Shown: positions 8,880-18,013, counted from the stretch's first letter. The stretch: 64,000 bases of DNA from Gammaproteobacteria bacterium (GCA_016194635.1 JACQBC010000010.1:237447-301446); one strand, 5' to 3'. The notes: generated from the letters alone by a model not told the origin. Numbers and translations: made by a program.

Positions 8880-10202
8880 CTAATCAGTTTTCAGTTCATT
8901 GGCTAACATCGTCTCATTAATCTGACAGCCTAGATACGCCGCAATACTGCGCATATCCTGTTCGCCATTTTGTAAACAACTGGTGGCGCCGGGTGACGGC
9001 GTCATATTGAAAATAATCCCGGCACCCGGATTGATCTTGGCCTCGCCCAGGTGCAACTTGCGATTGAGCTTGTCGATCATTACCGGCCGCACGCCGCCTA
9101 CGCGCTGCGCGAACCTCAGATCACTGGCCTTGATCGACGGCACAATCTTTTGTACGTCGCTGACAAATAATCGCTCCCGCACGATTGGAACTTCAAACAG
9201 GATATTACGCAACATATAGGCGCGAATCTCACTGTCTTTAAATAAATCCCACATCACCCCACGGACCCCCTTACCCAAACTAAAGGTTTCAAAAAACTCC
9301 AGCACCGTTCCCCAATTGTAACGCTCCAGCATCGGCAAAATCAACGCAGTGGGCCCAAAGCGGGTCTTGCCCGGTACCAGGATATCCGGATCACCGTGCA
9401 CCGCCGCGAACGGCAGTTTTTCTTTTTGAATGGTATACACCTTGCCATTAAGCACCGGCGGGGAAAAATAAAAACTCCCCGCCACCGGCAAACAAGCATA
9501 CTCCTTGCCGTAGCCCATGCGTTGTGCGAACAATAAACTGTGCCCGCCGCTCGACACCACCACGAAGCGTGCCTGTAAGGGACCGTGATCGGTTTCCACC
9601 CAAAATAATTTATCGTGCTGCTCAATACGTGTCACACGGGTATTCAAATAAGTCGAAATCGTTTTACCCGGCACCGCGGTGGCATCCCGGATAAAACTGT
9701 CCGCTACCGCTTGGAAGTTGACCGTGTCGTAGTGATCCTCGGTAACCAACCCAACAATACGCTCGGTGCGCGCCTTAACCAAATTCGGTTCGACACGCGC
9801 CAAACCGTCTTTTTCCATGCACAGCATCTGCGGAAAATGCGGTTTAAATGCCTCAAAGCGCTTTTGTAGAAATTCACATTCCTGCTCCCCTACCCCCAAG
9901 ACCATTTTGGGATACTTATAGATTAACTGATCCCGCCGTGGCGATTTCAAGGCATAATTCGCCGTCATCGCCGCCCCCGCCTTGACCTTAATCGCTTTAT
10001 CTAAGCTGTAGTTGGTCTCGATATCACCGCAGTGCAGGGTTTGGCTATTATTGCGTCCGTGGGAATTGAGTGCCGCCACATGCGAGCATTTCTCCACTAA
10101 CCCTATCGATTTTAGATCGGTATAGCGTGCCAACAAAAATAACAAGGCACTGCCGGAAATACCGCCGCCTATGATCAACACATCGTGGGGTTGGGGTTGC
10201 AT
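8880..10202 (-). CDS. mqo: Malate:quinone oxidoreductase, Helicobacter-type
   Basis: FAD enzyme that oxidises malate to oxaloacetate and passes electrons to the quinone pool at the inner membrane. The 440-residue protein begins with a dinucleotide fold (DVLIIGGGISGSALLFLLARY) and contains SQTLHCGDIETNYS, CLPVAGSFYFSPP, LPFAAVHGDPD and NMTPSPGATSCLQN, all of which I recognise from the short Mqo of Helicobacter rather than the roughly 550-residue E. coli form. It is monocistronic; its 5' end is partly duplicated at 11090-11119. Confidence 0.87.
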   Translation of the reverse strand: MQPQPHDVLIIGGGISGSALLFLLARYTDLKSIGLVEKCSHVAALNSHGRNNSQTLHCGDIETNYSLDKAIKVKAGAAMTANYALKSPRRDQLIYKYPKMVLGVGEQECEFLQKRFEAFKPHFPQMLCMEKDGLARVEPNLVKARTERIVGLVTEDHYDTVNFQAVADSFIRDATAVPGKTISTYLNTRVTRIEQHDKLFWVETDHGPLQARFVVVSSGGHSLLFAQRMGYGKEYACLPVAGSFYFSPPVLNGKVYTIQKEKLPFAAVHGDPDILVPGKTRFGPTALILPMLERYNWGTVLEFFETFSLGKGVRGVMWDLFKDSEIRAYMLRNILFEVPIVRERLFVSDVQKIVPSIKASDLRFAQRVGGVRPVMIDKLNRKLHLGEAKINPGAGIIFNMTPSPGATSCLQNGEQDMRSIAAYLGCQINETMLANELKTD

Positions 10203-10212
10203 GGGTTATTTA
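10185..10212 (+). repeat. Direct repeat, left copy (mqo 5' end)
   Basis: GTGGGGTTGGGGTTGCAT followed by GGGTTATTTA. It spans the mqo start codon (which reads MQPQP on the minus strand). A near-identical copy lies at 11090-11119, and the two flank about 880 bp of AT-rich sequence with a decayed gene. Confidence 0.75.
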
Positions 10213-10358
10213 GCCTGTTGTTGCCACATCAGTGTAGCATGGATAGCGGCACAGTCCAGATAGAAATATAAGTGTGTTGGGTACTACGCGTTCTACCGCA
10301 CGTTCACGCCATACGCATGGCCCATCCCTAAAAAATGTCGCAGCCTTGGCAGGTAAGC

Positions 10359-10562
10359 TTACTTAAATTTGTCTCTTTTTATTGAACTCGTGCCAATATT
10401 TGTAACCTTAAATGCGCCGGGTTTACCTATATTCTCTATCAAAATTGGAGACGCTTTCTCAACAGTTTGATTTGCAAGTGCGGAACACCCAACTATACAC
10501 AGGATTAGAATCGTTGAGGTTCCATAAATATTGTAGAGTAAAAATCTGAATGCAATCCGCAT
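10359..10562 (-). CDS. Possible small lipoprotein, weak gene call
   Basis: A 67-codon frame starting at ATG 10562 encodes an N-terminal hydrophobic segment ending in LCIVGC, which looks like a lipobox (I-V-G-C), then about 40 polar residues. I see no convincing ribosome site and recognise no family. It directly follows the decayed frame upstream and may be part of the same remnant. Confidence 0.3.
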   Translation of the reverse strand: MRIAFRFLLYNIYGTSTILILCIVGCSALANQTVEKASPILIENIGKPGAFKVTNIGTSSIKRDKFK

Positions 10563-10564
10563 AA

Positions 10565-10993
10565 TTATGTCACATTGAAATTTGACCATATGCTACTTTC
10601 GTGTCGATTTGGATTAGCCACCGCTTGGTGAAAAATCTGATTGCAGTTTTTAGTAACGGAGGGCAGTTAACACGCCGGTAAATCGAGGGTCGTTGCAGGT
10701 GGTCATGCTCTTTGCAGAAATACACTTCCATCATTATTACTCCGTCCATGATAATAAACCCAGCTTGTTTCAACATATTGAGCTTGAATGAATCCCCATG
10801 TATAACCAGTTGCACTATCGCCTGGGTTTCCCGTTACACTTACAGAACCATTTGCTGATATATGTTGTGACCCAAAATTTACGGTTGAGGTCACCGGATT
10901 AGCCACACCACCCCTATTAAAAGTAGGAGCGGTTACACTGGGCGCGTGAGTAATTATGATATTCGCGGTGCCAGGAATTACTGTTATTGCCAT
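10565..10993 (-). pseudogene. Decayed gene of unknown family
   Basis: The intact 5' part (ATG 10993, with AAGGA 7 bp upstream) encodes 96 residues containing GNPGDSATGYTWGFIQAQYVETSWVYYHG and ending FLQRA at a TGA (10703-10705). Reading on in the same frame gives PPATTLDLPAC, a TAA, then about 34 further open codons to a stop at 10565. The residues after FLQRA look like a continuation, so I interpret it as a gene broken by two nonsense codons. No signal peptide is visible. Function unknown. Confidence 0.45.
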
Positions 10994-11089
10994 TTTATTA
11001 TCCTTGGGGAGACATTAATCCATTTAAACTTTAATTATCGATTCTAAATATGGTACAAACTACATGTCAACCACTAACGTTAGAACCTA

Positions 11090-11119
11090 GTGGGGTTGGG
11101 GTTGCATTGAGGTTATTTA
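11090..11119 (+). repeat. Direct repeat, right copy
   Basis: GTGGGGTTGGGGTTGCAT is identical to the left copy; the following TGAGGTTATTTA differs by a 2-bp insertion and one substitution. It duplicates about 28 bp of the mqo 5' end with no open frame attached, marking the right boundary of the 10.2-11.1 kb segment. Confidence 0.75.
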
Positions 11120-11125
11120 CCCTAA

Positions 11126-11541
11126 TTACTCGATAAAGGGGTTTATGATAGTTAAATCATCTATCGTTTGTTGACGTTGCATATCCTCTGAATACAGCGT
11201 GGTCGCGCCTACGGATAACACGGACTGAACGATTGACACATCCCAAAAGGAAAGTTTGGCCTGTTGTTGCCATTGAATAGCCCTGAGGATTAAGCCCACA
11301 TCGATATTTACTATCAAAATTGCGCAAGGTCACGAACGACTTGTTCCGCTTCGCTGAGGCTTAGCGGTACAGCGCGCTTACGGGTTGAAACAACATAAAA
11401 TTCCTGCAACACCTGAGTACTAATGACAAACTCATTACGTTGCGCAGCTGCAGTAAACAGGGATTGCGCCCGGCGTTTTTTATCAGACGCAACAGTATCA
11501 AATAAATATACTAAAATATTCGTATCAAAAAATGACTGCAT
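11126..11541 (-). pseudogene. VapC-like PIN-domain toxin, frameshifted
   Basis: PIN-domain ribonuclease toxin split into two overlapping frames. The 5' part (75 aa, from ATG 11541) carries the first acidic residue in SFFDTNILVYLFD and the glutamate in LQEFYV, and stops at TGA 11314-11316. The rest (LILRAIQWQQQAKLSFWDVSIVQS, then YSEDM) lies one frame away from 11317. The junction is a run of four T; one more T would give a continuous protein of about 138 aa with the normal four acidic residues. Either a real lesion, a sequencing error, or slippage at the T run. Confidence 0.75.
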
Positions 11542-11549
11542 GTAGTGTA

Positions 11550-11783
11550 TTACTTACGTTCATGCAATTCTTCGCGTGTCCAGGTTTGGTTACCGCGGCT
11601 TGCCTGGGCTGCATTCAATAGAGATAAAATTCGTTGTAAAGCTGAATCCTTATCCTGCTTCATACCAGCATAGGCCACCAGATAGTCGCGTAATACCGCG
11701 TTGACTGAAGTACCTTCCGCTAAGGCACACATTCTGGCCTGTTTTAAGACTTCATCGTCGGTTGTGATGGTTAGATTACTCAT
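11550..11783 (-). CDS. VapB-like ribbon-helix-helix antitoxin
   Basis: 77-residue antitoxin upstream of the PIN toxin, with an 8-bp gap. The N-terminal 45 residues (SNLTITTDDEVLKQARMCALAEGTSVNAVLRDYLVAY) match a ribbon-helix-helix DNA-binding unit; the C-terminal tail is charged and ends TWTREELHERK, likely the toxin-binding part. It remains intact although its toxin gene is frameshifted. Confidence 0.8.
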   Translation of the reverse strand: MSNLTITTDDEVLKQARMCALAEGTSVNAVLRDYLVAYAGMKQDKDSALQRILSLLNAAQASRGNQTWTREELHERK

Positions 11784-11969
11784 GTGACAGCCTCGTGATA
11801 CACCGCATCAGCGTAGCACAGATTATATTTCGATCAATATATAACCACCCGATTTATAGACGATGTTATGAATAACATCATCATAGTTAGCTTCTGCAGT
11901 AAGCTTGCTCTAAAAGCGACATTCTTTTTCATACATGTCCCAGATAATCCATACATTATAAGTTTCTAT

Positions 11970-13355
11970 CTAACTTAGAATATAACTAATAATCACCGGT
12001 AGATAATCATACTTTATTACTGGTAGGCAACTCTGCAACGCGCTATTAACATTAAGTCTGCCACCTGTCATAGTTATACCTGATAATGCTGAAATGGATA
12101 CTGTATTATTTAAAATAGCGTTTCTAATACCACTCGTATTCAGTTGGCATTTTGATAGTAAAAGTGCGGCAGCACCCGTTACATGAGGAGTTGCCATAGA
12201 TGTCCCACTCAAATACCCGTATGTATTACCCAGCATCGTAGAATATATGTCCACACCGGGCGCACCTAAATGAACCGTGTTACGCCCATAGTTAGAAAAA
12301 GAAGCGAACTGATCTTGATTGTCAATCGCCGCGACAGAAATGATGTTTGGAGAGGCATAGTTAGCAGGATAAAAAGGTTTAAGATCATTATTATTACCAT
12401 TATTACCCGCCGCAGCCACAAATAAAATATCGTATGAATTGGCACGAATTATTTCTGATTCCATCGATGCTGAATAACAAGCATTTCCAAGACACCCCCA
12501 ACTATTATTTAATACACGGATATTTGCATTTACACCAAGTATTGTTTTAGCTTGAATTGCAAATTCAATGGCCGTAATTGCATCAGAAACAGAACCAGAG
12601 CCGGATGCGTTTAAAAATTTTAGCCCCATCATTCTCGTAGTTTGATTAATACCAACCATACCCAAGCCATTATTGCCTATAGCACCGATCGTTCCAGCCA
12701 CATGACTGCCATGGCTGTTATCATCAAACGGATCGCAAGATTTAGTGATGACATTGAATCCATGAGTACCCGCTGCACAGGCATATACTGTGCCCCCAAC
12801 AAGAACTTGGAAAGCATTGGGTGCAGTCCATATATTTGCAGCCAAATCTGGATGATTATAATTAATCCCGGTATCGATGATAGCGACTACATTTGCTTTA
12901 GAACCTGTTGTGTAAGACCACGCTGGTACCACATTAACATCAGCCCCTGGAATGCCTGCCTTTAGATTAACTACTTGCCCCGAATTTTGTATACCCCATA
13001 ATACTGAAAAGCTAGGATCATTTGGTACAGTAACCGCATACACAACATGATCAGGTTCTACATATTCAACGTCTTGGCGTACTTTCAGACGTTCAATCAA
13101 CTGCGTGACATTAATCGAACGCGAGTGAAACTTACGCACACCAATTCCACCAATATCTTCATCCGAATCAATATCTTCTTGTTTCCTGATATCCTCTGTC
13201 GCAGCAGCTTTGGACACTATCCCTGACTTGAACTTTACCAATACCTGGTTTGCAACAACCTCATGCCCTTCGTGAAGCTCAATGCCAAATTTTGCATTGG
13301 CACATATTGCAATCAGAAAAGGTGTGGATAGAAAGATTTTATATAATTTTTTCAT
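11970..13355 (-). CDS. Secreted subtilisin-like serine protease (S8 family)
   Basis: 461-residue exported protease. A signal peptide covers about residues 1-21, followed by a propeptide-like region (about 30-110, VANQVLVKFKSG onward) and the subtilase domain. The catalytic triad is visible as D161 (IIDTG), H215 (HGSHVAG) and S386 (GTSMATPH), with oxyanion N318 in AAAGNNG, so it should be active. A GGAGG ribosome site precedes ATG 13355. The protein ends in a short hydrophobic tail (YDYLPVIISYILS) resembling that of the PKD protein encoded upstream. The gene is AT-rich compared with the flanking core genes, suggesting acquisition. Confidence 0.92.
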   Translation of the reverse strand: MKKLYKIFLSTPFLIAICANAKFGIELHEGHEVVANQVLVKFKSGIVSKAAATEDIRKQEDIDSDEDIGGIGVRKFHSRSINVTQLIERLKVRQDVEYVEPDHVVYAVTVPNDPSFSVLWGIQNSGQVVNLKAGIPGADVNVVPAWSYTTGSKANVVAIIDTGINYNHPDLAANIWTAPNAFQVLVGGTVYACAAGTHGFNVITKSCDPFDDNSHGSHVAGTIGAIGNNGLGMVGINQTTRMMGLKFLNASGSGSVSDAITAIEFAIQAKTILGVNANIRVLNNSWGCLGNACYSASMESEIIRANSYDILFVAAAGNNGNNNDLKPFYPANYASPNIISVAAIDNQDQFASFSNYGRNTVHLGAPGVDIYSTMLGNTYGYLSGTSMATPHVTGAAALLLSKCQLNTSGIRNAILNNTVSISALSGITMTGGRLNVNSALQSCLPVIKYDYLPVIISYILS

Positions 13356-13440
13356 TTCAACTCCTCCAAAATACCCAGTCAGAAATTTCCCTTAATTTGT
13401 GCAGAGCCGCAGCCAATATTTTTTAATAAATCTACTACCA

Positions 13441-13770
13441 TTACAATGCCGGGCCAATTGATACCCGCAAAACCGTTTCTCTATCAGGCCATACAGAACA
13501 AGAACCAGCACCTACCACTGTAACAGTTTTGCCTTGCGCTTGCGCCGATAGTAGCAGCGCGTACATAGCCTTCCCGGCCGAAGTTGAGAGTGTAATGGCC
13601 CACTCCTCACCTGCAGTAGAACAAGTAGGTTTGCCGGTATGAGTACCTGCCGAGAATAGAATCGCATCGCCCGTGTGTGCTGTCATAGCGTCAACCGTTC
13701 CCGTGCTCCCACTTGCAAGAACAGGTGCTATGATCGATGTCAGTATAATCATCAGAATTGCTCGTTGCAT
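13441..13770 (-). CDS. Small exported protein of unknown function
   Basis: About 109 residues from ATG 13770: a signal peptide (MQRAILMIILTSIIAPVLA) and a mature part of about 90 aa with two or three cysteines (KPTCST, AGSCSVW) and a GKAMYALLLSAQAQGKTVTVVG core. I have the impression of a small proteobacterial exported family with this layout but cannot name it. An in-frame ATG at 13800 would add ten residues before the signal peptide. It is upstream of the subtilase gene on the same strand. Confidence 0.65.
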   Translation of the reverse strand: MQRAILMIILTSIIAPVLASGSTGTVDAMTAHTGDAILFSAGTHTGKPTCSTAGEEWAITLSTSAGKAMYALLLSAQAQGKTVTVVGAGSCSVWPDRETVLRVSIGPAL

Positions 13771-13869
13771 TACCGTTCCACTTTTAACTTGATTGTTCAT
13801 TTGTATCTCTCCATCGGTTGATATGACTATACGAATTAAATTTTCCTACTTACGGTTAAAGTAAAGTGA

Positions 13870-13904
13870 TCTATTTTTGGTACTGCTTTAGCTATAAAAA
13901 TAGA
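13870..13904. repeat. AT-rich inverted repeat
   Basis: TCTATTTTT (13870-13878) and AAAAATAGA (13896-13904) form a 9-bp stem with a 17-nt loop. It lies between the PKD-protein gene and the small exported-protein gene. It could be a weak terminator or operator; I see nothing else in this 190-bp gap. Confidence 0.3.
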
Positions 13905-13993
13905 CCCCATGCCACTATTATTGCGATTATTATTTTTCCATAAACAATCACTCCCATATTAGTCTTATAAAAGACCCAAGCGCTGCTATATAT

Positions 13994-15148
13994 TTAGTTC
14001 AGTAGTAAATTTATTATTGGAATCAACCACGAATAATCCTTAATCGCTATCGAATGAGACACTGGTGCAGAACTCACAACACCATTATTCACCACCAAGC
14101 TCACTGTATACGTTCCTGAACGCACATAGACATGTTGTACAACTGTCATTGTTGTCGTCTGCGTCACCCCATCACCAAAATCCCAAAAGTAGGATAGGGT
14201 TCCATTTTGCGGATCAGTTGAACCGCTCGCATCCAGCGTTACAGGTTGATTTACCATACCTGCGTTCGGTACAAAGAATGCCGCTATGGGCGTCCCAACC
14301 GGAGGTGGATTTACAATAGGAGCGATATAAAGTTTATGGTACGAATGTACTGCCGATAAACAAGGTGTTGCTAAACCATAGTCGGTGGCAGTATAGCCAC
14401 TGGGCACAGCGGTGACGGAACACATAAACATCGCTGTTCCATTGAGTTTGCCTAGGTAATAAAAATCATAAATATTACATAAGGCCGTATCAACCCCGAC
14501 CGACGTAACAACATAACCCGAAGGTACACCGGAAGGTCCATTAAAGGCGCAAACCTTCATTCCATTCGCGGGTGCGCGAATGGTGAAATTTAAGGAATCC
14601 AGGCAAATGGTATTGATTTGGTCGGCTTTTGCCGAGGTTACGACATATCCGCTTGGCACACCGCCTGTAGCACAAATATTCATTCCGTCCGTAGGGGATG
14701 CTATACGGTATTGTCGGTAGATATCACAGGTTTGCAAATTAACGCCTATCGACGTGACAACATAACCACTTGGCGCAAAACCATTATTGCCGATGGCGCA
14801 AATTAATAGTCCATTGCTCAGCGTATAGAGTTGGTATTGGTAGTAGCCGTAACACGAACCGGTGTCAACATGGGCCGTTGTTGCTGCATAGCCTGATGGA
14901 ATTTGACCGACCGCACAGGCATAGACACCGGGTGCGATAGGTGCGGTTGTATAGGAAAGATTAGTTTTGACGCAGGTCGCGCTAGGAGTGATTTTGACAA
15001 CAACTTGACCACTTGGGATGGTTTGATCAGAACAGATCGTGGCAGCAAATGCTGTTTTTGATTGTATTAAAAGCGAAAAAAATAGGCAACCAACGAAAAA
15101 TATTCCACGTACTCCCCAAACAGATGTCTTACCAAGAAACTCATCCAT
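13994..15148 (-). CDS. Secreted repeat protein with a C-terminal PKD domain
   Basis: 384 residues. A signal peptide ends near ATIC (residue 36 or so). Residues about 45-280 hold six imperfect repeats of about 40 aa with the pattern PSGYVVTS-x-GVD...C...Y...NGMxICA, giving two cysteines per unit. Residues about 290-370 form a PKD fold (FVPNAGMVNQPVTLDASGS, YFWDFGDG, VYVRSGTYTVSLVV). The C-terminus is a hydrophobic tail (DYSWLIPIINLLLN). PKD domains usually mediate binding to carbohydrate or protein at the surface; the repeat family is unknown to me. Likely acts outside the cell with the neighbouring protease. Confidence 0.78.
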   Translation of the reverse strand: MDEFLGKTSVWGVRGIFFVGCLFFSLLIQSKTAFAATICSDQTIPSGQVVVKITPSATCVKTNLSYTTAPIAPGVYACAVGQIPSGYAATTAHVDTGSCYGYYQYQLYTLSNGLLICAIGNNGFAPSGYVVTSIGVNLQTCDIYRQYRIASPTDGMNICATGGVPSGYVVTSAKADQINTICLDSLNFTIRAPANGMKVCAFNGPSGVPSGYVVTSVGVDTALCNIYDFYYLGKLNGTAMFMCSVTAVPSGYTATDYGLATPCLSAVHSYHKLYIAPIVNPPPVGTPIAAFFVPNAGMVNQPVTLDASGSTDPQNGTLSYFWDFGDGVTQTTTMTVVQHVYVRSGTYTVSLVVNNGVVSSAPVSHSIAIKDYSWLIPIINLLLN

Positions 15149-15335
15149 TGCTCTTCCTCCCTATTCTCGATTATTAAAAATCGCAGCCGTTATATTAGCA
15201 ATCTCTTTCATTCGGCACTTTAACTATAAAATAGCAATCGGCAAAATGCAAGCTGCTATTAGTTTGTATATCTCATTAAACTACAAAATCATTTGTTTCA
15301 TCTATATTTCAGAGCGAACCATGATGAAACTTTAT

Positions 15336-16487
15336 TCAAGATTTATTTATTAGTATTTCCTGATGGGTGTAATACCGTATAAAAAACACCCCCAACAAAC
15401 TAAACCCCGCCGAGATAATAAAAATCATCGGTCGATTCCAATAGTCCCACACGATCCCACTATAAATACTTCCCACCGCGCCACCCGCGCCAAAACTGAT
15501 CGCGCTGTACAGTGCTTGTCCCTTGCCTTGGTGTCGGCCGGTGAAGTGTTGGTGGATTAAACGGATCGCAGTGGCGTGGTAAATTCCGAAGCTGGCGGCG
15601 TGGAGGAGTTGTGCGAACACCATGATGGGGAGTGATTCTGGAATCACAGCAATCAATAACCAACGCAGCACCGCAATGAGTAAACTAAAGCTTAACAGCT
15701 GTGATAAATGGTAGTGTTTGAGAAGTTTCGCCATCGCTATGAATATGACCACCTCGGCGATCACCCCGATTGCCCACAACTCGCTGATGGTACCGACGCT
15801 ATAGCCATAACTTTCCATGTAACGTGAATAGATGGCATAGTAAGGTCCATGGCTGACTTGCATGCAGAAACAGGCCAACAGCAATCCCAACACCGCGGGT
15901 TTGCGGAGAATTATTCGCAAGGGTTCATGGTCGAGGGATAAATGCCCTGCGGCGGTCTCCGGTACTAATAAACTCGATAACCAGATGGTGATTAATAAAC
16001 CCAACACAAACCACGGCAACGTGGCAATCGAAGTCCAATGTTCAAGCACATACCCCAGTACAACCACCGCGATGACAAACCCCACCGACCCCCATAAACG
16101 AATACCGCTATAATGCTGCGGCTGTTCGCCCAGATGATTCATGGTAGTCGCTTCAAATTGTGGCAGGGCCGCGTTCCAGAAAAAACTAAAACACACCATG
16201 ACCACCCACATCCACAAAAATTGCTGGCCGAATAAAATACCGGTGTAACTCAGCGCGGCGAATAAACAGCCGGTGCGCACAATCGCCATGCGTTTGCCGG
16301 TGTGATCGGCGATCCAACCCCAGATATTGGGCGCGATGATCTTGGTGAGCATCACGGTGCCAATGAAAATTCCGGTTTCGGTTGGACTGAAATCGAGGTG
16401 TTTGAGGTATAGATTCCAATACGGAACAAAGGCCCCAATGCTGGCGAAATAGAAAAAGTAAAACCCCGACAGACGCCAGTAGGGCAT
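15336..16487 (-). CDS. MFS transporter (HcaT/LacY-like)
   Basis: 383-residue inner-membrane transporter with about 12 hydrophobic helices. The start MPYWRLSGFYFFYFASIGAFVPYWNLYLKHLDFSPTETG and the loop WGWIADHTGKRMAIVRTG are typical of the MFS branch containing HcaT. The substrate cannot be read from sequence. It follows aroC, the same position that an MFS gene has next to aroC in pseudomonads, though no metabolic link is proven. Confidence 0.85.
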   Translation of the reverse strand: MPYWRLSGFYFFYFASIGAFVPYWNLYLKHLDFSPTETGIFIGTVMLTKIIAPNIWGWIADHTGKRMAIVRTGCLFAALSYTGILFGQQFLWMWVVMVCFSFFWNAALPQFEATTMNHLGEQPQHYSGIRLWGSVGFVIAVVVLGYVLEHWTSIATLPWFVLGLLITIWLSSLLVPETAAGHLSLDHEPLRIILRKPAVLGLLLACFCMQVSHGPYYAIYSRYMESYGYSVGTISELWAIGVIAEVVIFIAMAKLLKHYHLSQLLSFSLLIAVLRWLLIAVIPESLPIMVFAQLLHAASFGIYHATAIRLIHQHFTGRHQGKGQALYSAISFGAGGAVGSIYSGIVWDYWNRPMIFIISAGFSLLGVFFIRYYTHQEILINKS

Positions 16488-16532
16488 ATAGCGTCAGCTA
16501 ACGATACACAATGCGCAAGGGGAAACCCGGCA

Positions 16533-17633
16533 TTAACTGAACTTGGCGGGGATAACCGGGGTAGAGGAATTTACATCGATATTCTGCGCCCGGTCGCGCA
16601 AGACATGGTCCATGATCACGATCGCTAACATCGCCTCGGCGATCGGCGTGGCGCGAATGCCGACGCAGGGGTCGTGTCGGCCGGTGGTGATCACTTCCAC
16701 CGGGTTACCGTGTACATCGACACTCTGACCGGGCAGACGAATACTGGAGGTCGGCTTGAGCGCGATACTCACTAAGATATCCTGTCCCGATGAAATGCCG
16801 CCGAGGATACCCCCGGCATGGTTACTTAAAAATCCCTGCGGCGTCATCAGGTCACGGTGTTGCGTGCCCTTTTGTTCAACGCTGGCAAAGCCCGCGCCGA
16901 TCTCCACGCCCTTCACTGCGTTGATGCTCATCATCGCGTGCGCGATGTCGGCATCGAGGCGATCGAAGATCGGTTCGCCCAAGCCGGGAAATACACGGCT
17001 CGCGACCACATTGATCCGCGCGCCGATGGAATTCCCTTCCTTGCGCAGCGCGTCCATGTAATTTTCCAGATCGGTGACCTTATCCGCATCGGGAAAAAAG
17101 AACGGGTTATTCTCCACCACCTCCCAGTCGAATTTTTCGGGTTTGATCGGCCCCAACTGCGCCATATAACCGCGGATCTCGATCCCGTAACGTTCTTTTA
17201 AATATTTTTTGGCGATCGCCCCGGCCGCCACCCGCATGGTGGTCTCACGCGCGGAGGAGCGACCGCCACCACGGTAATCGCGTCGCCCGTATTTTTGCTG
17301 GTAGGTATAATCGGCATGCCCGGGCCGGAACTGATCCTTTATATTAGTGTAATCCTTGGAGCGCTGGTCGGTATTGTGGATCAACAAGCCAATCGGTGTG
17401 CCGGTGGTCTTGCCCTCAAACACCCCTGAAAGAATTTGGACCGCGTCGTCTTCGCGCCGCTGGGTGGTGTGGCGGGTCTTACCAGGCTTGCGCCGTTCCA
17501 AGTCATGCTGCAGATCGGCCTCGCTTAGCACTAAACCCGGCGGACAGCCGTCGACAATACAACCAATCGCCGGGCCGTGACTCTCACCAAAACCGGTGAC
17601 GCAGAATAATTTACCTAGGGTGTTTCCAGACAT
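16533..17633 (-). CDS. aroC: Chorismate synthase AroC
   Basis: Converts 5-enolpyruvylshikimate-3-phosphate to chorismate with reduced FMN, the last common step of aromatic synthesis. The 366-residue protein has the family signatures [44 protein letters not shown] and [17 protein letters not shown]. Full length. It is part of a minus-strand run mog-prmB-small gene-aroC-MFS. Confidence 0.97.
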   Translation of the reverse strand: MSGNTLGKLFCVTGFGESHGPAIGCIVDGCPPGLVLSEADLQHDLERRKPGKTRHTTQRREDDAVQILSGVFEGKTTGTPIGLLIHNTDQRSKDYTNIKDQFRPGHADYTYQQKYGRRDYRGGGRSSARETTMRVAAGAIAKKYLKERYGIEIRGYMAQLGPIKPEKFDWEVVENNPFFFPDADKVTDLENYMDALRKEGNSIGARINVVASRVFPGLGEPIFDRLDADIAHAMMSINAVKGVEIGAGFASVEQKGTQHRDLMTPQGFLSNHAGGILGGISSGQDILVSIALKPTSSIRLPGQSVDVHGNPVEVITTGRHDPCVGIRATPIAEAMLAIVIMDHVLRDRAQNIDVNSSTPVIPAKFS

Positions 17634-17701
17634 GCCGTTGCTCGATTCATGCTCGTGCCGCTATTGTAGCATCGACGACTCATTACTTATATCCTGCGCA
17701 A

Positions 17702-18013
17702 CTAGCCGTCCACCTCCAAGCCATTGCGGTGGGTGTCGTTGATCAAGTTCAACAGATCCCGAAAAGGTAAGAACACCCCGTCATTGCGCCGCACGGTTGC
17801 CATGAAGGGCAGGTCTTGGTCTTTAAATTCATAGGTCCCGGCTTGCATGCTCTGGTACACGGCCTTGACCTGCCGCGTCAACTCATCGATAAAATCAGTG
17901 ACCCCGCCCATGCCCTCGGCATCGAATTCAAACGAGGCCTGTAATTCTTCCACCTCGAATACCGCTTGTTTAAGCAGATCGATATAAGCCTCGGCGGTCT
18001 TAGGACGTTTCAT
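17702..18013 (-). CDS. Conserved small protein of unknown function
   Basis: 103 residues, no signal peptide or membrane segment, rich in acidic and helical residues (EAYIDLLKQAVFEVEELQASFEFD), ending RNGLEVDG. It overlaps the prmB stop by 4 bp and precedes aroC, so it is translationally coupled and probably real. I have seen similar small proteins beside prmB in gammaproteobacteria but know no function. Confidence 0.75.
   Translation of the reverse strand: MKRPKTAEAYIDLLKQAVFEVEELQASFEFDAEGMGGVTDFIDELTRQVKAVYQSMQAGTYEFKDQDLPFMATVRRNDGVFLPFRDLLNLINDTHRNGLEVDG

Noticed and set aside
8399..8920. Open frame of 173 codons on the plus strand across the palindrome region
   Set aside because: It runs antisense to rlmM and then through palindromic repeat copy 1; the repeated WPQGCGHRATG-type peptide comes from the repeat core, not a gene.
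10570..10815. 81-codon minus-strand frame overlapping the decayed gene
   Set aside because: It overlaps both the intact N-terminal frame and its readthrough in a different frame; no ribosome site or family resemblance.
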